The notes below the pieces were generated by a model, which had not been told where the DNA came from, did not search any database, and was given only the letters and a program-made list of their open reading frames with translations. Position numbers and translations under genes: made by a program. Shown here piece after piece: positions 1 to 10,740 of a stretch of DNA of 64,000 nucleotides. The stretch lies in the NCBI GenBank assembly GCA_033980235.1, contig CM067072.1, positions 19,471,047-19,535,046 on the forward strand, written 5' to 3'. Numbering within the stretch: position 1 is the stretch's first letter; every line of letters begins with the position of its first letter. Source of the DNA: Diadema setosum (lineage: Eukaryota > Echinodermata > Echinoidea > Diadematoida > Diadematidae).

Positions 1-208
1 TGGCTGCATGCCTGAACTGCCACGCTGTAGTTGGTGAAGCCGTTCACATCAAGCACTGCTGAGGTATTTACTACTTCCTTCGTTTGGCCATTGTAGCTCA
101 CTTTGTACGACCTGAGAAGTCCATTAAGCTCAGTTGGCGGCTTCCAGGTGACATGAATGGTGCTGGCATTGAAGAAGGTCTTGCGGAGGTCAGTGGGTGA
201 AGAAGGTG
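1..208 (-). CDS. Exon (partial): membrane-proximal FN3 module 4, runs off the left edge
   Basis: At least 208 nt, entering in phase 1 after atcctgtgtag|CA. It encodes SPSSPTDLRKTFFNASTI, HVTWKPPTELNGLLRSYKVS and, near the edge, FTNYSVAVQACS. This is a fourth FN3 module after the CHD, one more than in gp130, LIFR or G-CSFR. Sequons NAS, NTS and NYS are visible. The exon has no donor before position 1, so the rest of the module and everything after it lie outside the window. Confidence 0.85.
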
Positions 209-318
209 CTACACAGGATATAAAATTGAGTGGAATAAAAAAAAAAGATGCTTTACACTGTACAGGCTTGCTGTAACTTGAGAGATTTCACAGTGAATTA
301 GAAACATACACCTGGGCA

Positions 319-440
319 GCGTTTCATGAAGCGTTTTGTCCGACAACTTTGTTCTTAGCCAATTAGATGCAAGGATTTCCATAGCTTATAACAGTTTGTC
401 AGAAAGACTATCAGACCAAATGCTTCATGAAATGCCCCCC
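319..440. repeat. Decayed foldback repeat with TTTCATGAA ends
   Basis: GCGTTTCATGAAGC followed by TTGTCCGACAA at the left, and TTTGTCAG with GCTTCATGAAATGCCCC at the right, in inverted orientation. Same end signature as the intact element at 47583-47749 but strongly diverged. Confidence 0.45.
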
Positions 441-630
441 CCCCCCCCCGATGTACAATGTACATGTGTATCTTCAAGCTTTAATACTACCTATTTGACA
501 TCATTGAAAGAATGAACAGTCCACTGTGTGTGCGTGCCAACACATGCAGTACACTGTGTGAAACTTCAGCTCTGAGATTACATCAATTGCCCCTTTCACA
601 GGGCCCCATCCATGAAATCTACAAGTTCGC

Positions 631-1793
631 TTAAAGGACAAGTTCACCTTCATAAACATAAGGATTGAGAGAATGCAGCAATATCAGTAGAAAACATCAG
701 TGAAAGTTTGAGGAAAATTGGACAATCGATGCAAAAGTTATGAATTTAAAAAATTTTTGTGTTGGAACTGCCGGATGAGGAGACTACTAAGGCTCGTGAT
801 GTCATATGAGTACAACAGTATAAAGAAAATGTAAAGAAAATTGAACATATTTTTATTTTTGTCGCATAATAAAAGAACAATTGACTTGCCTCTTTCTAAA
901 GGCAATGGGAATAATATTACCCATAACATATGTCAGTAACGAGTCAAGGGAATGTGTACTTTTTTCAAAAGATGAAATTTTGTGAAATTCTCTTTATACA
1001 GTATTCATCGCATAATCGGGCATCTGATAATCGGGATCCTCGCTTAAATGACATACGCTTATCAGAAACATTTCCAATGCATGTTATTTTCACTGGATAA
1101 TCGGGCGGGGACCTCTGATAAATGGGACAAATTTTCTTCAAGCGATCTTTGATTTTGTTGATATTTTACACAGAAAATCTACCAAAATACCACCACAATA
1201 TTTCAAAGATTCCCTATCAGTTGTCGTTTACATCGAACTTACAAAGCAAGCTTCGGACTGGTGTGTTTTGACCTCCGTCTATCCAGTACACGTACGTGTA
1301 CATGCATAGCCACGAAAGCGCCGTGTATAAGTATCCATGCCATTGCGAAACACATGCTTTCGCGAACATTCTTCTCCCCTACATATAAGCAAATTAATCC
1401 ATGTGCAGGGAGAGCTAGAGGGTCGCACAGAGGGGTAGCGTGGTTGTGTATTCATGTACATGTACAGTACGACAGTATGCATGTGTGTGTGTGTGTGTGT
1501 GTGTGCACTACATGTACATGTCGTATGCCGTTAGTGTATGGTGAGTGCTCATCGCGAAATTGGGCACCCCGCTTAAAAGGGCCGTGTTTGCTACTCCCAG
1601 CCTGTCCCGATTATGCGATGAATACTGTATTTTCCTTATATTGTTGTACGCATGTGACATCATACACTGCAGTAGTCTCCTGATCCAGCGGTGGCTGCAC
1701 AAAAACTTTAAAAATTCATAACTTTTGAACGGATTGTCCAATTTTCCTCAAACTTTCAATGATGAACTTTTTCAAGGTGAACTTGTCCTTTAA
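631..1793. mobile_element. Foldback element with TTAA ends, interrupted by a second element
   Basis: TTAAAGGACAAGTTCACCTT at the left is answered by the inverted AAGGTGAACTTGTCCTTTAA at the right. Arms of roughly 150-180 bp remain alignable (for example GGAGACTAC near 779 and its inverse near 1674). TTAA at both outer edges fits a TTAA-targeting family. No transposase frame is present. Confidence 0.65.
999..1627. mobile_element. 629-bp TA-flanked MITE-like element nested in the foldback element
   Basis: Perfect 22-bp terminal inverted repeats (starting CAGTATTCATCGCATAATCG) are flanked by TA at 997-998 and 1628-1629, the target duplication of Tc1/mariner-type elements. Lies between the arms of the 631-1793 element, so it is the younger insertion. 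The interior carries a GT microsatellite and no transposase. Confidence 0.75.
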
Positions 1794-2902
1794 GCAGATT
1801 CCTTTCAGCCTAGCCAGGTGGCTGGCATGCTTGTTAGGTGTCAGACTGTCACTTTCCCTCTATCTACCATCGGGTTTTTTTTTTTTTTTTCTTATTCTCC
1901 ACCTTACATGAGATACCTGCATGGCTGCTAGCTAGCAAGAGGTTTGTTGTTTTAAATAATCATTGCAGTGTTTTTGTTTTTCTTTGTCATTCATGGGATC
2001 GGGCCAGGGCGAGGGATATCAAAAGAAGAAAGTCTGCTCAGGCCAGGTTGCCTCGTGCACCATCTCATCAAATTGTCATTACGAATGCTAATCCTTTTTT
2101 TTTTTTTTTTAAAGTCCCAAAGCTGGGTTGCTTCTTATACAAGGGTGTGTCTATACACGGAACTTTACGGTATGTACATGCATTTTCAACTCTAAAAATA
2201 AAAAAATGGGTTATTTTGTGGATCAAATGAATGGAGGTTTGTTCCGCTAATGCAATTGCCAAAATTATAAGACTGCTGTGTTCTTTCTTATCGCCGTTTT
2301 GTGTCTGCGCGCCGTAACGTGCGTGTATTTGCCGCTGTGGTTATCGTCGCGTTTGATACCTGTGCATGGTTTAATGTAATGCCCACATACTGGGCTTCAT
2401 GTTGTGTGGTTTGCATAGGCCAATACTGGCAATCGCTTAAGCGGGAGCACCGCTTAAACAGGTGAAAAATTCGTTTCCTGACCCCTTGCGATTAAGTGGT
2501 GAGCACTGTACAACAATAGATCTGACTGGAAGGCTGCCAAAAACCATAGGAAACGAAGAAATCCTGGAGCTTCTAAAGACGATAACAAATGGATGCATTA
2601 GCATATGGATGATATCAGTGGGACCCATAAAAAGGTCGGGGGAACGCTTCACATTTTTGTTGCATAAAGTTTGGTGGCACAGCATGTGCAGGGAATAGCA
2701 CATTACCAGAAAGCAGATGAATAGTTTTACCTGATGTCTAGATAATATCAAATTATAAAACCATCAGACAAAATCAAGCCTGAGCTTGTAATAAGCGGAA
2801 TGGATGCAATCAAATAATAAAATATTTGCTCAAATACCCGTAATAAAGAATATGAGAAATGTTCATTACTAGATGTGTAACGCATACATTGTAAATACTT
2901 AC

Positions 2903-3064
2903 ATCCTTGACTCGTCATCCCGCGAGACACATCAGAATATGGCCCAGGGCCAGCTGCTGTTGAGGCTGACATGCGAATGCAGTATTCAGTAAATGGCTGC
3001 AAATCTCTCAGGAAATATGTAGACTGCTCATCCTCTGTAGCATGAATTGTCTTCTCACTGGCAT
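2903..3064 (-). CDS. Exon: membrane-proximal FN3 module 3, second half
   Basis: The 162-nt phase 1-1 exon encodes ASEKTIHATEDEQSTYFL, RDLQPFTEYCIRMSASTAAG and PGPYSDVSRGMTSQG. L-Q-P-F-T-E-Y-x-I-R-M-x-A-x-x-x-A-G-x-G-x-x-S is a near-consensus FN3 F-G region. Acceptor tttcataag|AT was chosen because the alternative six bases further in (gccag|TG) does not keep frame. Donor GGAT|gtaagt. Confidence 0.82.
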
Positions 3065-3604
3065 CTTATGAAAAAAAGGACACAGAACCGTTTATTTTGG
3101 TTCACTGCATTTTACGAAAGTTCACCAATATTGTTATTATTATTTTTTTTTTTTGCTGTAGAAATATTTGTCCATTAATTTTAAACATGGAGTGAGCAGT
3201 CCTGAGATTTAAGGATACATAAACAAGAGACTCAGTAGATCTAGCACTCACCTGAATATTGCAAGTTCACCCTCAATGTATTCTTGCAGGACTTTTAAAT
3301 AGCTAAGAACAACTAAAGGGGGCTTTGAAGGTCTCCAAGGACATGGTGTCCATTTGTGTATTCTCTTACACTGGTGATAATACCTACCAAGTTTGCAGAA
3401 AATTTGACTACATGTTTTTGAAGGGAAGACTAAGATGTTAAAACTGACCTCAATTTAATAACAGCCCAAGTGGGCCACCCCTGGATCTGGTATATACAAA
3501 CTATAAAAAATGTACTCACTAATTTTCTTACTCAGAGTGTTTCTGGTTTTACAGAATAATTTTAGAATGATTTTCTAATTTTTGAATGCCTATCCATACA
3601 AATA

Positions 3605-4677
3605 TGTGACCATAAATCACAAAACAAACAAAAAGTCGCATCCCATGATTTTTTATATGAGGACTCAAAACAGGTGAAATGGGTCAACTAAGTCAATCTT
3701 GAGTTTTTCATATTTTCTGAAAAAGTTATCTTTCTCCTATATTAATCTTTAGTTTGGGATCATAACACGAATGGGAAAGTCTGTTTTTCACAGTTTTTCT
3801 ACAACCCCTTTTTGGGGAATAGTAGAATGATCAAGTATGTATTAGAGGCCCCTTCTTATTTCTTGAAATCCTTTATACACTCTTCACTTTCAAGTCTAAT
3901 AACTTTTGAAAGGATACTGCTACTGCTTTGAAAGTTGGCATTAATCATTGACAGAATGTGTTAACAGAACATGTACAATGTCAGCTTAATCTGATAATCC
4001 CTTCCTTGTTGTTGCTCTAGTGGCTGACATCCTGTGTTTTGTCCCTTTCATCGCACAGCTAGCACGGCTTGGTGAAAGATTAAGCCATACCTGCCAACAT
4101 TTCAAGATGAAATATCTTACTCGTGGATTGCAAAAATTTTATTTTATATGCAAACTGAAGATAAAAATCTTACTTGCAGTCAAATCTTCAGAAAATACAC
4201 ATGAAAGGTATATCTAAATATTTTTTAAAAATCTTATTTCTCTGAGAGAAAATCTTAGTTTGCTATTTTCAATGTAAAAAATTTTACTGAATCTGATAAA
4301 ATCTTAATAGTTGGCAAGTATGTTAAGCGCTTGAATAAACCCTGTACTTCAGAGCCTCTTTTCTCAGTTCACATTTTTCCTGAGTGTGTGCTTTCTTTCC
4401 AGTATTTAGGTAGGTTAGGGGAGTCCATTTGAATTGAGTTATACATCATTTTGATGCTTAGAGTCTGCTCTTCAGAATCTGTTGTAGAAAAACTGCTGAA
4501 AAAAAAACTCTTTCCCATCAATGTTATGATCCCAAACTAAAGAATAATGTAGAAGAAGGATAGCTCAGAAAATATGAAAAACTCAATAGTGACTCAATTG
4601 ACCCATTTCACCTTTTTTGAGTCCTCACATCAAATAAGGGGTGCAACTTTTTGTTCGTTTTGTGATGCACGGTCACG
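3605..4677. mobile_element. About 1.07-kb foldback element, GTGACC ends
   Basis: Arms of about 200 bp in inverted orientation: left GTGACCATAAATCACAAAAC through GAGGACTCAAAACAGGTGAA, right the inverse with GTTTTGTGATGCACGGTCAC. TA flanks both ends (3603-3604, 4678-4679). A second copy lies at 8732-9602 and an end fragment near 37540-37610. No coding capacity seen. Confidence 0.7.
4084..4322. mobile_element. 239-bp TTAA-flanked MITE nested in the foldback element
   Basis: The uninterrupted related copy reads AAAGATTAAGCGCTTGAAT at 9384-9402. Here GATTAA and TTAAGCGCTTG are split by 239 bp beginning GCCATACCTGCCAAC and ending GTTGGCAAGTATG, with TTAA on both sides. The ends are inverted repeats (CATACYTGCCAAC). 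This is a piggyBac-style insertion with a visible empty site. Confidence 0.75.
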
Positions 4678-4946
4678 TATCATGTTTTACAGTATTCATC
4701 TTGCCTACTACGTAGAGGGTTGATTTTTAACCCTCTTTGCACACAGGACATATCTTGCATATAATTTTTATCCACCACACATAACTACTTAACCAATGGA
4801 CTTTCCCACCTGAAGCTTTCAATGGAAACTGGAAGTTTTAAACCCAATTTCAGACTTCTTTTATTCTGTCATGCCTTCATCCTAATCATTTACTAATTTC
4901 CTTCCTTCTAAGTGACATTAGCGCTGAGCATAACGATAGTTCTTAC

Positions 4947-5117
4947 TCGGACATTGACAGTTGGCCTCAGATACATCAGTCTTGCAGTAGGAGATAGTGT
5001 AATGGCTTATGCGGCCATTTTGGTAGTCCACATGCGGGGATTGCCAGCTGATCTTCAGCTTTGTTGGGGAATCTCCAATGCTTTCCACTGTCACTGATCG
5101 AGGGGAACCATCAGGTT
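4947..5117 (-). CDS. Exon: membrane-proximal FN3 module 3, first half
   Basis: The 171-nt phase 1-1 exon encodes EPDGSPRSVTVESIGD, then KLKISWQSPHVDYQNGRIS and HYTISYCKTDVSEANCQCP. The core tryptophan (ISWQSP), N-G-R-I-x-x-Y-x-I-x-Y and the early prolines mark an FN3 module. Three cysteines close together (YCK, NCQ, CP) are unusual for FN3 and may form a local disulphide. Two donors are possible; CCGA|gtaaga is preferred over the weaker CAAT|gtccga, and both keep phase 1. Confidence 0.8.
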
Positions 5118-5599
5118 CTGTGGAAGAAAAGCAAAAGATAGGTATGCCACATCCAGAATATGGCTTTAAGTCAGGTTGGTGTTTATACATGTCTATGTGG
5201 TGGCATGGTTGGCCACATTTTGAGTGAAGTTTAACCTTCTTGGTGGCTGTTTATGACTGTCTGACGTAGATTTTCTTGGTTCCCCAGTCTTTCACTGATA
5301 TCACTAAAATTGTGAGTTGCTTGTTTTTGCAGCTTTACTGCCACTAGTGGTAGATATCAGCGTGGCCTTCTACGTCATGCTGCCCCACTTAAAAAAAAAA
5401 AAGAAGAAAAAAAAAGAAGAAAAATTGCAGCCCTTGGGCGCGGTCCCCAATGAAATCCCATTCGGTATTCACAGCAGTTGCATCGCAAGTGGTATGCTGA
5501 ACCACTCTTTCATTGCTCCCAATGTGTATGCCTTTCATGTAGAATTTGGTAGCATTCAATTTCATGTAATATGAAGAAACAAAATAAGGCTGCTCTTAC
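5118..5599. other. Short intron with an A-rich tract
   Basis: 482 bp. Contains an A/G-rich tract at about 5391-5425 and otherwise nothing recognisable. Confidence 0.5.
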
Positions 5600-5748
5600 C
5601 TGCTTCACTTGTTGTGGCAAATACACTTCTCCAGTCACTGTCACCCTTCTTGTTGACAGTGGAAACTCTAATGTGGTATTCTGTTGCTTGATTCAGACCC
5701 CCAATTGTAAACATGCGATTGTTCACATCAGTCTGTGTAGCTCCATCC
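5600..5748 (-). CDS. Exon: membrane-proximal FN3 module 2, second half
   Basis: The 149-nt phase 2-1 exon encodes DGATQTDVNNRMFTIGGL, then NQATEYHIRVSTVNKKGDSD and a W-R-S-V-F-A-T-T-S ending. L-x-x-A-T-E-Y-x-I-R-V-x-x-x-N-x-x-G is the canonical FN3 E-F-G region. Joined to the 10599-10740 exon it gives a complete 97-residue module. Acceptor ttattcattcag|GGA, donor GCAG|gtaaga. Confidence 0.85.
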
Positions 5749-6339
5749 CTGAATGAATAAAAGACATGCAAACCCCCTGAAATTAAGCCTTATCTTTCCA
5801 CAATGAACACACAATTTTTATCTTTAACGTTGAGAACTCAAAATGGGTACACAGTGCTTTTTGTAGCTGAACCTTTGCATGAAAGACATCGCCAATAACT
5901 ACAGCTTTGGCATATTTTGCTGTTTTTTAAAATGAATTTTGTGAGTTGAAAAATATTTGAGATCTTCACATCTAAAAAATTGTTTACCATAAGACAAATG
6001 TGTTGTACATTGTTTCCTAATGATTTAATTGCTCACTTTTCTTTTCATAAGTCATACTTCTAATTCTGTCACTGTAGTTCTCAATTGTAACTATGCAAAA
6101 TATAATGTTTGTAATATACTAGAATTATCACTGAAGGTGATTAATACCCCCGCCCCTAGTGTTGCTTTATAGTATGTGATGTCATGAGGGCAATGATGTT
6201 AATACCAAGTTTGTGCACCTGTCGAATTGGAAACAGAATAATTTTAGTTTACTGTACAATTACAGACTTGACACAGAGTATAAAACTTACAGCAAATGGA
6301 AACATGCTTTCCCCCAGCATCACTACATGTACACTTAAA

Positions 6340-7488
6340 GACCATTATACACACCAAATTTGACCTTCGTAGCTTGAATGGTTTATTTTGATACAAAAAT
6401 GAGTGGTTACCATGACAACACATTTTCCTTAAACTAACACATTGGTGTCTTGCAAAACTACACTTCTAGATCATGATACATACTAAATTTGACTTTAATT
6501 GCTTGAATGATGGAAAAGTTATTCGGTCTGCAAGGTTTTGGTAAAATTGTGGTTACCATGGCAACGGTTTGTGTGACAAACACAAAAATTATGTGTTCCA
6601 CATCTATACCTCAGGGCCATAATGCCTACCAAATTTGGTTTCAATTGCTTGGAAACTGTGGAAGAAGTTCACTCCACAGGATTAAAAAAAAAATGCGGTT
6701 ACCATGGCAACGCATTGTCCGATACAAATCTTTTGCAAACTACACTTAAAGAGCATCATACACACCAAATTTCACCTTCATAGATTAAATGGTTCAATTT
6801 GATACAAAAATGATTGGTTACCATGGCAACACTTTTTGCTTATATTAACACATTGGTGTCTTGCATAACTACACCTCCCGGTCATCATACATACTAAATT
6901 TGACCTTACAATGTAATTACTAAAATGATGTGGAAGTTATTCAATCCACAAGGTTTTGGTAAAATTATGGTTACCATGGCAACACTTTGTCCGACGAACA
7001 CAAAAATTATGTGTTCCACATCTATGCCTCAAGGCCATAATGCCTACCAAATTTAATTTCAATTGCTTCAAAACTGTGGAAGTTGTTCACTCCACAAGAT
7101 TTCAAAGAAAACATGCGGTTACCATGGCAACGCTTTGTCAAGTACAAACACAACGAGTTTCTTGCATAACTACACCTATAGATCATCATAGATACCAATT
7201 TTTAAATTGATTGCTTAAATACTATGGAAGTTATTCAATCCACAAGGTTTTGGTCAAATTATGGTTACCATGGCAACGCATTGTCCGACAAACACAAAAA
7301 ACATGTCTTGCACATCTATACCTCAATATCATCATTTACTCTAAGTTTCATTTAAATTGCTTCAAAACTGTAGGAGGAGTTCGCGACGCAAGATTTTGCA
7401 AAAGACCGACACTGCCCAACCACCCGCCCGACTAACATTACGGTGATTCCTATATACTCCCTTCACACTATGTGTGGCGAGGTATAAT
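6340..7488. mobile_element. Element with a tandem core of GTTACCATGGCAAC units
   Basis: Units of roughly 120-153 bp repeat at least six times; each carries the 14-bp palindrome GTTACCATGGCAAC (6552, 6698, 6817, 6970, 7118, 7264), with a one-base variant at 6405. The right end has a CCCGCCCGACTAAC stretch and then CTATGTGTGGCGAGGTATAAT, matching the 3' hairpin ends at 29150 and 30348. Architecture resembles Helentron-associated non-autonomous elements: tandem core, microsatellite-like tail, 3' hairpin. Confidence 0.65.
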
Positions 7489-8331
7489 AAAGCACAATTA
7501 TGCAGCATTTTGTGTTGATCTGCAGAATGCTGAAAACGAATTGAGAGAATGTTACGGAAAGTTTAAGACTTTGATAGAATTTTCTGTGAATGCATACTTA
7601 CAGGAAAATGTGGCCATTTTTTTTTTCAAATTTTTTTTTTAAATATTAAAGTTGAATCATTATCTGTATTGTTCTGAGCTGGTTCTGAGTTATAGTTACA
7701 GGGAAAGAGAAATAAACGGTTGCTGCACTACACAGATAGTAACAATAAAAAATAAACAAAAAACCTGAAAGGAGCTTGACATCCACCTCAGCTTAAGGTA
7801 TAGCATTTAACTTGAAGTGGGGATGCAAGCTTTCAATTCATAACGTTTTTTGTACACATGAATTTCATAATGACCACAACTTCAAAAGGCCAACACCTTT
7901 TCTAATAACTTTGGGTAAAGAAACAGCAGAGTCAAGTTGTGCTGTGTGAAGTCACAGTGTGTCATATCTATTACAGTTGAGAAAATATGTTAATGACAGT
8001 TGCCCACAGAAATCGAGTTGATGGGTACTAAACAGGACATACAGTCAATAAGACTGACTGCCATGTATCCTCTACCATGAGTGAATCTGTGCCATGTTAA
8101 GTTATCCAATTTTGTTACAATGTATGTTCAAATGAACAAAAGAGTCCAAATGAACAAAAATAAATGTTCCCCTTTTTAAACACTTGTGGTCAAAACAAGA
8201 TAGAAAGCATACAAAATTACCATCGTTGGTAAATATTTTGAGTCTGCTCCCTACTGGCAGCTGCTCTGTGAGCAAGGTCTGATATAACACATAATCCCAA
8301 GCCAGGAAGGGGGTTAGACTGATACTGTGTA

Positions 8332-8552
8332 CTGTACAAGCTGTTATTTTCGCGTACAGATATTTTCGCGAATTAGAAGGTGACAGACATTTTCGCGAGA
8401 TGATGATTTCGCGAATTGACACCAACGCTATCTTGCATGTATTGTTACTCTAGTGTATGGCAACATTTTCGTATGTTGTTAAATTCGCGATCCAACTGTG
8501 ATTCGCGAAATTCGCAAAAATTAAACCCTTGCGAAAATGACCACTTATACAG
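8332..8552. mobile_element. 221-bp TA-flanked MITE (TTTTCGCG family)
   Basis: Begins CTGTACAAGCTGTTATTTTC and ends with the inverse type GAAAATGACCACTTATACAG, between TA dinucleotides at 8330-8331 and 8553-8554. Interior is full of TTCGCGAA motifs. Same family as 8796-8983, 44673-44866, 38005-38238 and 61301-61520. Confidence 0.7.
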
Positions 8553-8731
8553 TATATTTGGCTAATGCTGACTGATGACCATAGGCTTTCTGAACAAATT
8601 TCCAGCACACCCTCTTCCTTTGAAATGACAAAAATGAAAGGTGGGTCTGAGGACTGATTGTATGTTTGTCTCCAAAATACTCAAACGTGGCATACATCAC
8701 TGAAGAGAAACAGAGAAGGAGGGAACAAATT

Positions 8732-9602
8732 TGACCGTGCATCACAAAACGAACACTAAGTCGCACACACTGATTTTGTGTGAGGACTGAAAATACTGTA
8801 TAAGCTGTTATTTTCACGAGGGTTTTATTTTCACGAATTTCGCGAGCTTTGGGCTGATAATATTACCCCGTCATACCTTATGTACAAATTGATGACAAAA
8901 TCGCGAATTTAACAACACGCGAAAATGCCACTGATACCGTGATTCGCAAAAATATCTGTACACGAAAATATTGGCGTATACAGTAGGTGAAATGGGTCAA
9001 CCTAGCCGATTTTGACTTTTTCATATTTTCTCAAAGGGCGAGTCTTTTTCTACATTATGCTAAAATTTGGGAACATGGAACGGGCAGGAAAGTGTGTTTT
9101 TAAGCAGTTTATCTCAAACATTTTTTGGTAGAATAGTGTGATTAGGTGTGTCTTTAGAGTCCCCTTTCCATTTCTTAAAGACCTTGTACACAATCTTCAC
9201 TTTCAACTCTCATAACTTTTGACAGGATGATGCTACTGCTTTGAAAGTTGCAATTATGGACAGAATGTGTTATAAAGGCATGCTCATTTTCAGTTTAATC
9301 TGATAATCCCTTCATTGTTGTTACTCCAGTGGTTTACATCCTGTTTTTTGTCCCATTCATTGCACAGCCAGCACAGCTTGGTAAAGATTAAGCGCTTGAA
9401 TAGACACTGTACTTCAGAGCCTCTTTTCTCAGTTCACACTTTTCCTAAGTGTGCTTTCTTTCCAATATTTAGATAGGTTAGGAGAGTCCATTTGATTTGA
9501 GTTATGCATCATTTTAAAGCTTAAAGTCTGCTCTTTCAGAATATGCTTTTAACTGAAATTTCATGTCTGGAAACTTTTTGTTTGTTTTGTGATGCAGGGT
9601 CA
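8732..9602. mobile_element. Second copy of the GTGACC foldback element
   Basis: Left end GACCGTGCATCACAAAACGA and right end TTTTGTGATGCAGGGTCAC are inverted. The interior aligns with 3605-4677 (GGTGAAATGGGTCAAC, TTTCATATTTTCT, GCACAGC..TTGGT, AGCGCTTGAAT). It lacks the 239-bp TTAA insertion of the other copy but carries a TA MITE of its own. Confidence 0.65.
8796..8983. mobile_element. 188-bp TA-flanked MITE nested in the foldback copy
   Basis: Splits the sequence GAGGACTGAAAA / GGTGAAATGGGTCAAC, which is continuous at 3660-3690. Ends CTGTATAAGCTGTTATTTTC and GAAAATATTGGCGTATACAG are inverted repeats; TA lies at 8794-8795 and 8984-8985. Confidence 0.75.
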
Positions 9603-9629
9603 CAAATATGTTCAAAACACATACACCAA

Positions 9630-9770
9630 CACCGCACATTGGCACTGGTCCGACGGTCCTTGACCGGTAAAAATCACTTTCGGACTGACCAGTAACTTTT
9701 TCAGGAATGGACCAGTAAAAAATGGAAAAACTGGGTACCTACTGGTCTGACAGGAAGGACTAGTAGAACA
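9630..9770. repeat. Dispersed repeat (copy 1 of 2), GGACCAGTAAAAAATGG
   Basis: CATTGGCACTGGTCCGA, then GAATGGACCAGTAAAAAATG and GGGTACCTACTGGTC recur at about 34236-34375. Rich in inverted ACTGGTC/GACCAGT. Class unknown. Confidence 0.55.
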
Positions 9771-10530
9771 AGAGACCCGGGGGTCACGCGCTCACCTGAG
9801 TATCGCAAGTTCACCTTCCATGCATTCTTGCAGACTCTTACCTGAGAACATTGGAAACTTACGGTGGGGGTAGCTTGGAGAGTAGGGGCATGATGTCCAT
9901 TTACATATTCCATCACACTGGTAAAAAATACCTACCAAGTACACTGTACTTTATAGAATGTTGGATTATGCAGCTTGGGGGGGGGGGGGGGGGGAGACTT
10001 AAAGCCCTATCACTTTTGATTAGAACTAGAGAAAAACATTATTGAATATTCATTAATTTAGGAGGTTTGGACCCCCTGGGGTCCCCAGGGAAAGCATGGA
10101 GCCCATTCATTGAAATTTTATCCCCATGGGAATGCTACTTGCCAAGTTTGGTGAAAACCCATTATGTTGTTTTCAGCAAGATAAAAATTTAGGCATGCAT
10201 TTGGACCCCCCCCCCCCCCCAATCCCATCAAGCTTCCTTGAGCTTCCTTCCTTCCGAAATTTACAATTTCGGTCCAAATTTAGGCCCCCTGGGGCCCCCC
10301 AGGAGGGGCATGGTGCCCATTTGATGGGAATGAGATTCTTTCCCCCTAGGGATGCTACCTGCCAACTTTGCTCCCCCCCCACCCCCCTTCCCCACTCCAT
10401 AGGCATTGTGCCCCTTGAGGCCACCAAGAGGGGAATAGAGCCCATTTGGACACATATCTTTGGTACACATTGTATCATTCTAGCGATAATCCCTGCCAAG
10501 TTTTGTGAAAATCTGAACCAGCATACTCAA
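9765..10530. mobile_element. GAGACCC/CACCTGAG repeat-family element
   Basis: Starts with CAAGAGACCCGGGGGTCAC and the CTCACCTGAGTATCGCAAGT block, which recurs at 23398, 27640 and 62705. It continues through GTTTGGTGAAAACC and CCTGCCAAGTTTTGTGAAAA blocks with G and C tracts (9977-9994, 10207-10220). Long frames here run through both strands of this repeat and are not genes. Confidence 0.55.
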
Positions 10531-10598
10531 GAAGAAGAAGAAAATGTGAAAAATGGCCTATTTGAGCTAAAATTACTGGCAGAGCAAATTAATCTTAC

Positions 10599-10740
10599 CA
10601 ATCTGAAATTACATCTTTCTCTTTCCACTGCAGATCATATCTTGTGATATAGCCAGAGATAGTAGCTGGCTCCTCCCATGCTACAGTTACTGCTGTTGCA
10701 TTGACAAAGGTGGTTGTCACTACCTCAGGTTCACTTGGCA
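10599..10740 (-). CDS. Exon: membrane-proximal FN3 module 2, first half
   Basis: The 142-nt phase 1-2 exon encodes VPSEPEVVTTTFVNATAV, then TVAWEEPATISGYITRY and DLQWKEKDV. It is a clear FN3 A-C' segment: proline-rich start, core tryptophan in VAWEEP, G-Y-I-x-x-Y-x-x-x-W. One sequon (NAT). Acceptor gtttccacag|TG, donor GATTG|gtaaga. Confidence 0.83.

Larger units (their letters stand above)
209..2902. other. Intron between FN3 module 3 and 4 exons
   Basis: No coding sequence is supported. It holds a decayed foldback element (about 319-440, ends resembling the element at 47583), the nested pair of transposon-like elements at 631-1793, a GT microsatellite near 1482-1506, and T tracts near 1876 and 2095. 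From about 2110 to 2900 nothing recognisable was seen. Confidence 0.6.
3065..4946. other. Intron between the two FN3 module 3 exons
   Basis: Filled by a fragment of the GAGACCC/CACCTGAG repeat family (about 3230-3500) and by the 3605-4677 foldback element with its own TTAA insertion. Short unassigned stretches remain at 3065-3230 and 4680-4946. Confidence 0.6.
5749..10598. other. 4.85-kb intron between the FN3 module 2 exons
   Basis: Holds an X-box array (6340-7488), a TA MITE (8332-8552), a foldback element with a nested MITE (8732-9602), a dispersed repeat (9630-9770) and a GAGACCC-family element (9765-10530). The stretches 5749-6330 and 7490-8330 show nothing recognisable beyond simple T tracts near 7620-7640. 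Confidence 0.6.

Noticed and set aside
10126..10647. 173-residue plus-strand frame
   Set aside because: Lies in a GAGACCC-family repeat with C tracts and overlaps a true exon on the other strand; no domain recognised.
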